IMG/VR virus record: IMGVR_UViG_3300032562_000129
Location: 1 to 30,323 of that record
Origin: a virus
Direction: 5' to 3' (one strand)
DNA length: 30,323 nucleotides
Part shown: positions 15,865 to 23,911 of the stretch, in pieces
Layout: every line of letters starts with the position of its first letter
Numbering within the stretch: position 1 is the first letter of the stretch
Translations under genes and position numbers: made by a program
The notes under the pieces: generated by a model
The model's input: only the letters and a program-made list of their open reading frames with translations
What the model was told of the DNA's origin: nothing
The model's database searches: none

Positions 15865-16323
15865 TTAAGAGCCTTTGCCAAAACTTACGTTCGATCTGCG
15901 CTCTGCAAACAAAGGCATACGAGGATCATTCTGGCGCATAAAACTGTTATCCACGGACTCCATTTGTGCTTGATTCTGCTTGGCGTAATATTCATCACGC
16001 TGCTTCTCAAACTCTGCTGGAATACGGCATAACAACAAACCACCTACTTCAATATTGCCTTTAAATCGGCCTTCTTGAGTGGCGTGCATCATTAACTCGG
16101 GATAATCTTCCGCCTTAACAGGCTCGTATCCCTCGCGTAACCTAGATGAAATGTTAGTCGCGTCAGCTCCACCTAACATACTTATACGAATCCAACGATG
16201 TTTCCAGCCGTCCCTTGGTTTAGGTTCGGGCAGAAGCTCCGGGGGCTTCCACATTTCTGGGCGAAAAGCAACAGCTTTTCGGTCATCGAGTTCACGGTCT
16301 AAGCGGTTTTGTTTATCTGACAT
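15865..16323 (-). CDS. Conserved head-module protein of unknown function
   Basis: This 152-residue protein begins MSDKQNRLDRELDDRKAVAF and contains WKHRWIRISMLGGADATNIS, REGYEPVKAEDYPE and LLLCRIPAEFEKQRDEYYAK. It is charged and mostly helical in the C-terminal half. Its ATG has AAAAGG upstream and its position is between scaffold and head protein genes. I recognise it as a recurring head-module protein but know no function. A minor head or scaffold-partner role is inferred from order. Confidence 0.65.
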   Translation of the reverse strand: MSDKQNRLDRELDDRKAVAFRPEMWKPPELLPEPKPRDGWKHRWIRISMLGGADATNISSRLREGYEPVKAEDYPELMMHATQEGRFKGNIEVGGLLLCRIPAEFEKQRDEYYAKQNQAQMESVDNSFMRQNDPRMPLFAERRSNVSFGKGS

Positions 16324-16325
16324 GA

Positions 16326-17294
16326 TTAAGCACCTTTTCTAAGTAAAGCAACCTGTTTTGCGTATTGTTCAATGGGCACTCCAAGTCTTCGAGCAATCTC
16401 GGCTTCTGAGGCTTTCAATCTAATACGACTCGGCGGCGTACTGCGTGTAGCGGGAGCTACAACAGACGCGGGTTTTGAGGCACGGCGTTGAGGTGGTTCA
16501 TCATCCTCTTCGTCGGAGTAACGGCTCTGAGCGTCTTCAAAGTGCTCAGGAAATCTTTTGCGCATTGTTTTATCAATGAGCTGAAAGTACTTTTCAGTAC
16601 CAATGAAGTCTTGACCATACTCCCGCTGGAGTTTCTTGTCAAGCCCCACGGCAGATGCAGTCATCTCTTCATCCACCCCGTACCAATCGCTGTTGTTGTC
16701 TACCCACTGTTGAGTGCGCGGATGCAAGCGTGGTGCTTCGGGTTGTTGAGGCGCTGGTTTAAATTCACGTTCCTCGACCTGCACAGGTCTCATATCCTGT
16801 ACACGACTAGCTTTTACTGTTGCCGCTGCAATCATGGCTTGAGCTTCAGCTTGCGCTTGTGCATCACCTGATTCATATGCTTTGGTAAATTTGTCTTTGG
16901 CTGCGGCAAGCTGAGCTTCTGCGGCTTGTTTAAAAGTCTCAATGTACTCTTTGCTACCGTTAGCCAACTGTTGCTGTAGACGTTTGTTTTCCTCCAGCAC
17001 TTGACGTGCATAGGCTTCAGCGGCTTGGCGTTCACGAAGCGCTTCTTCTTTAGCTCTACGTTCGTCGTGATAACCACGAGTAAACTTCTTGATTCTGGCT
17101 TGAACTTTTTCGTCGTAGCTAGACAGTTCATCTTCCGTTGGATCCTCGGGAGGTTTAGCCATAGGCTTGCGACCGCGATCTTCGGGAGGTGTATCGTCTT
17201 CAATCTCTACTTCAAACTTATCCTCGGGTTCCTTTGCAGTAACCTTTGGTACTTCGTCGTCGGGGAACTTAAACTCTTCAAATGATGTTGCCAT
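16326..17294 (-). CDS. Scaffold protein (putative)
   Basis: The 322-residue protein is highly charged, with an acidic N-terminus (KFEVEIEDDTPPEDRGRKPM), a long coiled coil at about residues 75-165 (RRAKEEALRERQAAEAYARQ, then Gln/Ala-rich) and a basic C-terminus (RIRLKASEAEIARRLGVPIE). No enzyme motif is seen. It sits between the co-chaperonin/portal genes and the capsid genes. This layout is typical of phage scaffolding proteins, which drive procapsid assembly and are then released. Assignment rests on composition and order. The ATG has AAGGAA upstream. Confidence 0.7.
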   Translation of the reverse strand: MATSFEEFKFPDDEVPKVTAKEPEDKFEVEIEDDTPPEDRGRKPMAKPPEDPTEDELSSYDEKVQARIKKFTRGYHDERRAKEEALRERQAAEAYARQVLEENKRLQQQLANGSKEYIETFKQAAEAQLAAAKDKFTKAYESGDAQAQAEAQAMIAAATVKASRVQDMRPVQVEEREFKPAPQQPEAPRLHPRTQQWVDNNSDWYGVDEEMTASAVGLDKKLQREYGQDFIGTEKYFQLIDKTMRKRFPEHFEDAQSRYSDEEDDEPPQRRASKPASVVAPATRSTPPSRIRLKASEAEIARRLGVPIEQYAKQVALLRKGA

Positions 17295-17303
17295 GGTTTT
17301 TCC

Positions 17304-17708
17304 TTAAGCAGCGCGGGAAATTCCGCGTGGATCTTCTACAACGGCCTCAACAGAATCATCGTTGATGATTCTGAATTCACGACCGTGAATTTTCAGGCGG
17401 GTGCCTGAGTTAGGTCTGGTGATAACAAAATCCCCTTCTTTACAAGACGGACCGCTAGGAAAGCGAGTCGTATCTTTATAAGCGTCGGGGCCCATTTTGA
17501 CTACGAATAACACTGGGGTCAGTACTTCTTCATAGTGCATTGTTTGACTAGACTTTACAATCCCAGAGTCCGCATATTCCTCAATAGCTTCGGGAACCAC
17601 GCAGAGCAAATGAAATCGCTTAGGGTCTGGCAACTGTTTGGCTTTATCCTCGGTGCCCTTGTTAAGGATCCCAGATAAGTCCACAGCGGATACGTCAAAA
17701 CTCGTCAT
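17304..17708 (-). CDS. GroES-like phage co-chaperonin
   Basis: The 134-residue protein fits the Cpn10 layout: a flexible loop at residues 43-60 (EYADSGIVKSSQTMHYEE) with G49-I50-V51 where GroES has its GIV/GIVL contact for GroEL, then VVKMGPDAYKDTTRFPSGPS, CKEGDFVITRP, GTRLKIHGREFRIINDDSVE and AVVEDP. These match the GroES order of loop, V-x-x-x-G, G-D-x-V and the terminal acidic strand. Like T4 gp31, it would cap host GroEL during capsid protein folding. Its place between portal and scaffold fits. The start overlaps the upstream gene by 14 bases. The call is by pattern and moderately sure. Confidence 0.7.
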   Translation of the reverse strand: MTSFDVSAVDLSGILNKGTEDKAKQLPDPKRFHLLCVVPEAIEEYADSGIVKSSQTMHYEEVLTPVLFVVKMGPDAYKDTTRFPSGPSCKEGDFVITRPNSGTRLKIHGREFRIINDDSVEAVVEDPRGISRAA

Positions 17709-17889
17709 CGTCTTTCTCCATTTTTTGCACGAGGTCGTCTACAATTTGATCTGCGAGTTCTAGACCCCGGATAATCCCACAGATGTGCCGATATTCGGCG
17801 AAATCAACGCATCTGCCACTCGCTACAAAGTCCACCTGTTTTTGGCGTTCTATGTGCATCAGGGCAGAGAAATTAGCACGTTCTCTCAT
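17695..17889 (-). CDS. Small head-module protein (64 aa)
   Basis: The ATG overlaps the portal stop (ATGA), and a GGTG-AAG site precedes it inside the portal end. The product is helical and acidic at the C-terminus (DQIVDDLVQKMEKDDDEF), with RHICGIIRGLELAD in the middle. It is translated between portal and co-chaperonin with overlaps on both sides, so expression is coupled to theirs. Similar small proteins follow the portal gene in many environmental phages. Function is unknown. Confidence 0.7.
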   Translation of the reverse strand: MRERANFSALMHIERQKQVDFVASGRCVDFAEYRHICGIIRGLELADQIVDDLVQKMEKDDDEF

Positions 17890-20471
17890 TCTTCACCTTT
17901 TGGTTCTGGTTTTTTAGCCGCTGCTTTAGCTTGAGCTTTTCTATCTTCAGACTGTTTGTCAATGTTGTGCTTCTGCACAGCCATTGAGTGTTTGTGCTTC
18001 TGCATATCAATGCCAATTCTCATGCCCTCTAGCTTGTTGCTTGAAGTCAATCTGGCGCGGTTGATGTCGTAGTCTCTGATATTTTTCTCTTGCTGGATCG
18101 TAGTCTGAGCAGCGACCTGCATCTGAGCAATCTGCTTTTGAGTCTCAATGCGAGCCTGCTCGATTGCCAAGCGTGCTTGTTTCTCTTGCGCGTCTGCTTG
18201 TTGCTTCTGAGCTTTGAGCTGAAGATCTTGCGCCTTGAGTTGAAGCTCTTGCTGTTGCATCTGAACGATCGGATCTTGAGCTTGTTGTTGGGCCTGCTGT
18301 TGAGCTGCTGCTTGCTGATTCTGTTGAGTCAACTGTTGTGCAGCTTGAGCTGCCATCGCCGCGATCTGGTCTGCCATTGCTGGATCAACCTTGGGATAGT
18401 TACCCTCTTTATCTTTAGCTGGCAACGTAGCGCCCAGTGACTGCTCGATTTGTCTGCGGTACTCGAAGCCTAAGTGCTCGTTGACGTGGGCCATCAATGC
18501 AGCTTGGATCTGAGGAGCTTGTGGGTTGTTTGCCATCAACTGCTGCATATGTGGATCCTGCATCAATGACATATGCGCTGTGATGTGAGCTTGATGATTT
18601 TGCTCCATGAACGCCTTGACTGGCTTCATGGTCAACAAGTCTTGGTTCTCTTGAATAGGATCTGTTGGTACCTCATCGTCCTCTGTTGGTACAAGTTTGG
18701 CTGCGTTCTTCACGCCCAACACCTCAATCATCTGACGATGCAAGAGTGGCAAGTTGTACAACTGGGGAGCTGACTGAGCCAACTGAAGAACCGCTTGGTA
18801 CTGCGTAATCTTCTGAGCCATGGTTGCTGCGTTGGGATCTGACACGGGGATGATGTCCACCAAGTCATAGTCAGCACGCTTGGCTGATTTCGTACCATAC
18901 TCAGGCTCATAGTCATAATCTTCTGGAGTGTCGGCAGCGATCAACTCTTTCAAGAGTCTAAACTCCATCTTCATCGCATAATGCAGTCGGCTTTGAACAG
19001 CCGTCATGACTTTAAGCGTGCGCTCCAATATGGCTAACGTCGTACCCACAGGGGCTTGACTTGACATGTCACTAACTTTAATGTCGCCAGATGATGCAAA
19101 CGCACGGCCTTCTTGCACGATGTTTTGGAACAGTGCAAACAGAACTTGACTGGGTTCTTTGTATGGGAGCGGAAGAATGTTGTCCCTGATTGAACCACTG
19201 GGTACGTCTACATCTCTAAACTCTCCAGGTGCTATCGGTGTGTCATCGCCTTTAACTCTGAGGCCACGCGACTTAAGACCGCCCGGCAGATTCGATAAAG
19301 TTCCAGCGTCAACCAACTGACGAATAAGCATAGTAGCTGACTTAGCGTAACCACCGATAAGATGGATAAGACCGTAGCCATAAAAACCAAATCCAGGGAT
19401 GTATTGATAATGGACAAAATGCTGTCGCTTAAGTTGTAGTTTGTCTTCCTCAAGCCAATTTCTCCTGATGGATAAAACTTTACGGCTGCCCTTTTCGACA
19501 GTCACAACATAAGGCAGAGCAATCTTGGTCATCTCACCCTTCTTGTTCTTGTGCTCAAAGCCATCCAAGTCCAAGTGGACGTGCATCTCTAAGATGTGAT
19601 AGCGGTCATCGTTCAACGCGGTGATGCCCATCTCTTCGTTCTTTTGTTTCTCAATGTCATCAATGTCGTAAGATGGATCGCCCAACTCAATGTCCATATA
19701 GAACCCTGCTTCTTGCAGTTTTCTAACATCGTTCTCAGTCTTACGCATCACGTGCGTGACGCGCTCGGCGGTCTCAAGATTTGACACGCCGTAAGGTACA
19801 ACTATGTCTTCAGCGGGAATGAACATCGCTACTTGACGACCACGAGCAGGATCGTAGTAGACCTTCTTGAATGCAGACCCAGCCAATGGCAAATTCCACA
19901 ACATCTTTTCATGCTCGGTGCGATACTCAGACATCACCTCCATGAGCTCGTAGTTCATGTCCTCTTGCACGCGCGCAGCGGCCTCTTGCGTCTCAAGCGT
20001 ATCAAATCCAAGGATCTTTGTTTTCACAGGCCCCATGGCGGGGAAGGTCTCCATCATTGCCTCAGACTGGAAGCGCACAACTGATTCAGTTAACATGGGG
20101 TGAAACACGCCACACGCGCCTTGCCATGGTTCAGTGCGGTCCTCATACTTAAGGCCCAATAGCTTTAAACCTTCAACGTAAGTCTTGATCCAATCACGCC
20201 TGTCACCCATGTCTTTATCAAAATCTTCGACAAGATCCATGCCCAAAGATTGAAGCGCGCTGTCATCAACGTACTCAGCTAAGTTGGCGTCAAATTTATC
20301 TGCGCCTTTTTTCTCTTTGTTTGCTTTGGGGTCGAGGTCGATCTCAAACTCGCCCAAGTGCATCTTAACTGACTCGGGGTCTTCGATCTCAATCTCGATG
20401 TCAGGTTCTTGTGCCATACCAATACCCATCGGTGCTTGATACGGAGATTTGTCAATACTACTTGTTGCCAT
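17886..20471 (-). CDS. Portal protein
   Basis: This 861-residue protein starts at an ATG with AAGGAC upstream. The N-terminal acidic segment is followed by a conserved portal core: DRTEPWQGACGVFHPMLTES, RFQSEAMMETFPAMG, MLWNLPLAGSAFKKVYYDPA, GRQVAMFIPAEDIVVPYG and HFVHYQYIPGFGFYGYGLIH. I know this set from podovirus portals of the P22-related type. From about residue 711 to 795 there is a Gln/Ala-rich coiled coil, then a basic tail; this resembles the barrel helix of P22 portals. It forms the dodecameric vertex ring for packaging and tail attachment. It follows terminase with an 8-base gap. Confidence 0.88.
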   Translation of the reverse strand: MATSSIDKSPYQAPMGIGMAQEPDIEIEIEDPESVKMHLGEFEIDLDPKANKEKKGADKFDANLAEYVDDSALQSLGMDLVEDFDKDMGDRRDWIKTYVEGLKLLGLKYEDRTEPWQGACGVFHPMLTESVVRFQSEAMMETFPAMGPVKTKILGFDTLETQEAAARVQEDMNYELMEVMSEYRTEHEKMLWNLPLAGSAFKKVYYDPARGRQVAMFIPAEDIVVPYGVSNLETAERVTHVMRKTENDVRKLQEAGFYMDIELGDPSYDIDDIEKQKNEEMGITALNDDRYHILEMHVHLDLDGFEHKNKKGEMTKIALPYVVTVEKGSRKVLSIRRNWLEEDKLQLKRQHFVHYQYIPGFGFYGYGLIHLIGGYAKSATMLIRQLVDAGTLSNLPGGLKSRGLRVKGDDTPIAPGEFRDVDVPSGSIRDNILPLPYKEPSQVLFALFQNIVQEGRAFASSGDIKVSDMSSQAPVGTTLAILERTLKVMTAVQSRLHYAMKMEFRLLKELIAADTPEDYDYEPEYGTKSAKRADYDLVDIIPVSDPNAATMAQKITQYQAVLQLAQSAPQLYNLPLLHRQMIEVLGVKNAAKLVPTEDDEVPTDPIQENQDLLTMKPVKAFMEQNHQAHITAHMSLMQDPHMQQLMANNPQAPQIQAALMAHVNEHLGFEYRRQIEQSLGATLPAKDKEGNYPKVDPAMADQIAAMAAQAAQQLTQQNQQAAAQQQAQQQAQDPIVQMQQQELQLKAQDLQLKAQKQQADAQEKQARLAIEQARIETQKQIAQMQVAAQTTIQQEKNIRDYDINRARLTSSNKLEGMRIGIDMQKHKHSMAVQKHNIDKQSEDRKAQAKAAAKKPEPKGEE

Positions 20472-20479
20472 GATAGTCC

Positions 20480-22015
20480 TTAAACTGTGTAGTACCGTTC
20501 GCTGTTGCGACGGCCTTTAAACCATTGAATATCTTCGGGCTCGTCAGTCGGTAAACGCAGAAAGCCGCCCTGCCTAAATCTCATTAACGCAAGCGTAGTA
20601 GCATCCACCAAGTCATCATGCTCGCCGGAGGGGAACGCCGCAATCTCATCAACTAATTCTTCAGCCCAACGGGTCCGTGGAACCCATACTTTTCCAGATG
20701 CAATTATGTCGGAAACCGAGTTCAAACGGGCAATTTTGTCTTGACCTTTTGACGGTGTGTAATCTTGTACAGGGATGCCCATGGCCCTTAAATCGTAGAT
20801 TAATGGGGCCCCAGAAGCCTTTTTTTCGACCAAAACAGCGTCTGGATCGAAGTTTTTGTACTCATTTAGCACGTCTTTTTTGAGCTCTGGATACTCAACA
20901 CGCTTCTTATAAGTGTTTAAAAGTATGATATTTGGGAGGTTATAGTCCTTACGGTGGCTAAAAATACCCCAAGTTGTGCCTGCAGAGTAGTCAGCACGGT
21001 TGTTTTTCTCGAACGCCGTGTCCCAAGTCTGCAAAATAAACTCGCATTCGGGTGGATCTTCCTCTTCCCACCACTGCCACCAATCCCTTTTGACGATCGC
21101 GGACTCATTTCCGATGGGATTTTGCTGGTATTGGGCCTGCCATTTACTGTTTGGAATGGTTTTCTTGATGGCTTCGAGCTCTGATAGCTTCCAAAACTCG
21201 GGCCAAAGCGGATTTCCCGAGGGCAATATGGCTGGAAACTCAATAACTTCCCACTTATCAGCGCCTAAAGCCGCAGCTTTTAGCACTTGACCCGTTAAAT
21301 CTCTTGCCGCCCAGCGAGTCATCACGATTACAATGGAACCACCAGGTTGCAAACGTTGGCGAGGTCCAGATGTATAGTATTCGTAGACTTTATCGAAGAT
21401 TTCGGGGTTCGAAGCCGCCATCGTCGCCTCTTGTTCGCTGTGTGGGTCGTCTATTATTAGTAGGTCAGCACCTTTACCAGTCACTGCTCCCCCGACACCG
21501 ATAGCAAAATAGTCTCCGCCCTCGCTGGTGTTCCAGCGACCCGCAGCTTTTGAGTCTGCTCGCAGGTTTAGACCTGGGAATGTTTCTTTAAACACTTCAG
21601 TATCAACCAGATTTCGAACCTTACGACCAAAACCCGTAGACAATTCGCTAGTGTGCGCAACTTGAATCACCTTTTTGTGTGGGAATCTACCTAAGAACCA
21701 AGCCGGAAGTAGATAAGACGCGAACTCTGACTTAGTGTGTCGAGGAGGCATATTAATAATAAGGCGCTTACACTCACCACGAGCAACACGCTCAAAAGCA
21801 TCAGCCATACGCGCATGGTGTCTCCCTGAAATAAACGTGGGCCAACAACGGTTGACAAACTTCAAGAACTTTTCTTGAGCTAATTCTTTTTCTTTGAGCT
21901 TCTCAAGTTTATCGAGAGACGCTTCCAACACCCGCAAATCGGATTCCGAAAGCTTGCCAGAGTTTATGGCTGCTTCAATATCCTTAAGCGTAAGATTACT
22001 CAATGTTGTCCTCAC
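20480..22015 (-). CDS. terL: Terminase large subunit
   Basis: The 511-residue protein has the packaging ATPase and nuclease. Walker A is MPPRHTKS at residues 89-96, Walker B is LLIIDD at 185-190, and SIVIVMTRW near 226-234 is the coupling motif. Nuclease acidic residues appear as QTWDTAF (D331), VLVEKK (E396) and HDDLVDA near 465-471. The frame opens with GTG at 22015 without a clear ribosome site. A TTG at 22003 has GAGG 6 bases upstream, overlaps the small-subunit stop, and may be the true start. The enzyme pumps DNA through the portal encoded next and cuts it. Confidence 0.93.
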   Translation of the reverse strand: MRTTLSNLTLKDIEAAINSGKLSESDLRVLEASLDKLEKLKEKELAQEKFLKFVNRCWPTFISGRHHARMADAFERVARGECKRLIINMPPRHTKSEFASYLLPAWFLGRFPHKKVIQVAHTSELSTGFGRKVRNLVDTEVFKETFPGLNLRADSKAAGRWNTSEGGDYFAIGVGGAVTGKGADLLIIDDPHSEQEATMAASNPEIFDKVYEYYTSGPRQRLQPGGSIVIVMTRWAARDLTGQVLKAAALGADKWEVIEFPAILPSGNPLWPEFWKLSELEAIKKTIPNSKWQAQYQQNPIGNESAIVKRDWWQWWEEEDPPECEFILQTWDTAFEKNNRADYSAGTTWGIFSHRKDYNLPNIILLNTYKKRVEYPELKKDVLNEYKNFDPDAVLVEKKASGAPLIYDLRAMGIPVQDYTPSKGQDKIARLNSVSDIIASGKVWVPRTRWAEELVDEIAAFPSGEHDDLVDATTLALMRFRQGGFLRLPTDEPEDIQWFKGRRNSERYYTV

Positions 22016-22586
22016 TTTGAGGAATGGATTCTTGTTCGATGGGTGGACCTAACTGTGCATCTAGGTCATCCAAGGGTGTCACATCTGTTACGTCAGAATT
22101 AAGCAAACGTTTGATGCGTTCCTTAATAGACTTCTCAAGGGATTCGGAGGTTGTGTGGTGGACGGTGATTTCACTGCGTTCTGTAAAGAGTCCAATGTCG
22201 GAATGTTTGCCAAGCAATTCTAATGCCTTGAGTTCAACTTTGATGTCACCGCAGTCAGCTAACTGAATGAGTTTATTTGTTACAAAGTTTCGGGCTTGAT
22301 GTACGTCTGCGAATGCTTGGAAATCAAATTCTCGAATGAGCACCTGGGCAGCTTTGGCCTGTGCTAGTACTGTAGTAGTTGCAGGCTTGGATTTTTTCTC
22401 CGCGCCCGTTATTAAATCTTGTGCTGCAAATAGATCAGAATTCTCAAAGTCGATCGAAGGTCCCAAGTTCTCCATTAGGTCTACTGTGTTAACAGCAATA
22501 GACACGGCGTCCTTATGAGTCTTTGGTTCCTCATCGGACATGTCGAACGGCATCGGGTGATCGGCAGTAGGTTCTACGTTAATCAT
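21996..22586 (-). CDS. Terminase small subunit (putative)
   Basis: I chose the ATG at 22586 (MINVEPTADHPMPFDM) because the minus-strand promoter predicts transcription from about 22607. The longer frame would open at a TTG at 22652, upstream of that point. The 196-residue protein has a conserved helical core: QALNF-like DVHQARNFVTNKLIQLADCG, then VELKALELLGKHSDIGLF, then TERSEITVHHTTSESLEKSI and an acidic tail. The KALELLGKHSDIGLFTERSE block is typical of small terminase proteins that bind the packaging site. Position directly before the large subunit, with a stop-start overlap, supports it. Confidence 0.75.
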   Translation of the reverse strand: MINVEPTADHPMPFDMSDEEPKTHKDAVSIAVNTVDLMENLGPSIDFENSDLFAAQDLITGAEKKSKPATTTVLAQAKAAQVLIREFDFQAFADVHQARNFVTNKLIQLADCGDIKVELKALELLGKHSDIGLFTERSEITVHHTTSESLEKSIKERIKRLLNSDVTDVTPLDDLDAQLGPPIEQESIPQSEDNIE

Positions 22587-22613
22587 ATGCACCAAGTTTA
22601 ATGGGTTGGGCGA

Positions 22614-22642
22614 AATATAACATAGAAATATATAGTACGCAA
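22614..22642 (-). promoter_or_regulatory. Late promoter for the terminase-to-capsid unit (minus strand)
   Basis: On the minus strand, TTGCGT (22642-22637), 17 bases, then TATATT (22619-22614) preceded by TG-T, an extended -10. The same TGTTA context is found in the three right-arm promoters. The predicted start near 22607 leaves a leader of about 20 bases before the ATG at 22586. Confidence 0.55.
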
Positions 22643-22858
22643 ATGGTACCAAAATAAAAAGTGACGGGGGGGTGTTTGGAAAACTTTTTGATGTAATCGT
22701 TTGAGCGGATTAGAGTGTATGTCACTGCTGGAGTCCCTTTCCATAAAAAGGGGTGATGGGGGTATTTACGCGGTCTAGTCGGCGAAAACGGTTTTTTTTT
22801 CGTGGTTTAGTCGGAGAAAGATTTTTTTTGCCTAAGCTAATTATGAAACACGAAATGT
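22643..22858. other. Divergent intergenic control region
   Basis: About 390 bases separate the two divergent modules (22587-22979). Besides the promoters listed, this stretch holds CCCTTT and AAAGGG forming a short inverted repeat at 22735-22752, a run of seven G near 22670, and an imperfect direct repeat. No gene is supported here. The plus-strand frame at 22753-22953 runs through promoter and leader elements and is not credible. Confidence 0.6.
22772..22829 (+). repeat. Imperfect direct repeat with T-tracts
   Basis: Two copies (22772-22800 and 22804-22829) share GGT[CT]TAGTCGG[CA]GAAA followed by 8-9 T bases. Their spacing of 32 bases is about three helical turns. They lie just upstream of the first right-arm promoter and could be regulator or bending sites. 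Confidence 0.5.
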
Positions 22859-22887
22859 TTGCAATTATCATTACATTGTGTTATAAT
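22859..22887 (+). promoter_or_regulatory. Right-arm promoter P1
   Basis: TTGCAA (22859-22864), a 17-base spacer, then consensus TATAAT (22882-22887) with an extended TG-T upstream. The spacer end ACATTGTGT matches promoter P2. Predicted start near 22894. Confidence 0.75.
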
Positions 22888-22893
22888 ATAGTC

Positions 22894-22916
22894 ATGATGC
22901 GAAACAAAAGCATCAT
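22894..22916 (+). other. 5'-terminal stem-loop of the P1 transcript
   Basis: ATGATGC and GCATCAT form a perfect 7-bp stem around a 9-base loop. The stem starts 7 bases after the -10, which is at the predicted transcription start. P2 and P3 have different sequences with the same placement. Confidence 0.55.
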
Positions 22917-22922
22917 AAAAGA

Positions 22923-22944
22923 AAATCTGACAAATGTCAGATTT
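22923..22944 (+). repeat. CTGACAAATGTCAG dyad, copy 1 (10-bp arms)
   Basis: The 14-base core is at 22927-22940, and the arms extend to 10 bp (AAATCTGACA and TGTCAGATTT). It lies in the P1 leader between the 5' stem-loop and the ribosome site. Confidence 0.9.
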
Positions 22945-22979
22945 ACAAAGTAAGTTAATCAACATTAGAGGATTAGAAA

Positions 22980-23540
22980 ATGCAAGTAGAAAATACAACA
23001 TCGTCAATTAACGACGGTATGCTTGAGAAAGATACCAATGAGTTAGTTAAAGCGTTTGGTAAGACTGGCGAGTTACAGCGTAACGTGGCGCTATCCATGC
23101 ACCATCGTTTCACTATGTTAACTGAGGGCGCTAATCGTGCTGAGTTTAAGACAATCGAGGATTACAAGGCAGGCATTGAAAATGGGAAAGTGTTTAAAGC
23201 TTGGTTTGCTTTGACTGGTAATCTTGGCAAAGGTGTCGCAGAGTACAAGAAAATATTACAAAGACGTTTGCAAGATGAATCGGGTTTAACTGCTAATAAT
23301 GCTTACAAAGTATGGCAAAGGATACAAGAACAGGCGGGCAAAGAAAAGTCAGAGTCTGATTCTAGCGAAGCCGATAAATCTTGCGATACCGTGACAATGA
23401 AAGAGCTAGCTACGATATTACGTCGCATACAGAAAGCCGAACAGGGCAAAGAGTATATGCCTAAGTCACTCAAAGCTTTGGAAGCTTTAGAGAATGCGTT
23501 TGTATGTTTTGGTTCATTGGCTGACGTATACAAGGACTAA
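22980..23540 (+). CDS. Unknown early protein (186 aa)
   Basis: First gene of the right arm. Its ATG has AGAGGAT 5-6 bases upstream within the leader shared in type with P2 and P3. The product is helical and charged. It contains LVKAFGKTGELQRNVALSMH, then YKKILQRRLQDESGLTANNA, a Ser/Glu-rich linker (KSESDSSEADKS) and a C-terminal helix region (MKELATILRRIQKAEQGKEY). The two helical halves joined by a linker could bind DNA or a protein, but no known domain is recognised. First position after P1 makes a regulatory role possible. Confidence 0.7.
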   Translation: MQVENTTSSINDGMLEKDTNELVKAFGKTGELQRNVALSMHHRFTMLTEGANRAEFKTIEDYKAGIENGKVFKAWFALTGNLGKGVAEYKKILQRRLQDESGLTANNAYKVWQRIQEQAGKEKSESDSSEADKSCDTVTMKELATILRRIQKAEQGKEYMPKSLKALEALENAFVCFGSLADVYKD

Positions 23541-23551
23541 TTAACCACTCT

Positions 23552-23579
23552 CTAGAATCTGACAAATGTCAGATTCTAG
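23552..23579 (+). repeat. CTGACAAATGTCAG dyad, copy 2 (13-bp perfect arms)
   Basis: The core is at 23559-23572. Flanks CTAGAAT and ATTCTAG extend the arms to 13 bp, the longest in the set. It lies between the first two genes. No U-tract follows, so it is not a classic terminator. Confidence 0.92.
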
Positions 23580-23594
23580 TTCAAAGGGGAAACT

Positions 23595-23861
23595 ATGCGT
23601 AACAGAGTAAATATAGCAGAGCGTAATGCTCAGGATAGAATGATTCAAGCACTGCTTGATGACATTAGAATGAGCGCAACAAAGTCTGAAGGTTTGCAAG
23701 GTAATACAAGAACTAATCCATATCGTGCAAAGGTGGCTCAGTTTTTCAAAATCCATGGTTTGCCTTACAGTTACGTCACGTCGTTTTGGATTGCATTCGC
23801 TGACGATTTGCGTTTTGATAGAAACCTGCACAATCGAGCGCAAATTGCGAATCGAGTTTAA
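23595..23861 (+). CDS. Unknown early protein (88 aa)
   Basis: The ATG has AAAGGGGA 4-5 bases upstream. The product has a helical, acidic N-terminus (NAQDRMIQALLDDIRMSATK), and a basic middle followed by an aromatic segment (NPYRAKVAQFFKIHGLPYSY, then VTSFWIAFADDLRFD). No domain is recognised. It follows copy 2 of the dyad and is the last gene before the terminator, so genes 1 and 2 form one short unit from P1. Confidence 0.65.
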   Translation: MRNRVNIAERNAQDRMIQALLDDIRMSATKSEGLQGNTRTNPYRAKVAQFFKIHGLPYSYVTSFWIAFADDLRFDRNLHNRAQIANRV

Positions 23862-23884
23862 CTAAAATTTATTCTGTTACATTT

Positions 23885-23911
23885 AGCCCACTTCGGTGGG
23901 CTTTTGTCGTT
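23885..23911 (+). terminator. Intrinsic terminator closing the P1 unit
   Basis: AGCCCAC and GTGGGCT form a 7-bp stem around TTCG, followed by TTTGTCGTTT. It lies 24 bases after the stop of the 88-aa gene. Confidence 0.85.

Noticed and set aside
22587-22652. N-terminal extension of the small terminase from a TTG at 22652
   Set aside because: It would begin upstream of the predicted transcript start near 22607, and the added residues are hydrophobic and unlike terminase.
22753-22953. 66-residue open frame on the plus strand before the first right-arm gene
   Set aside because: It runs through the T-tracts, the P1 promoter, the stem-loop and dyad copy 1, and has no credible coding character.
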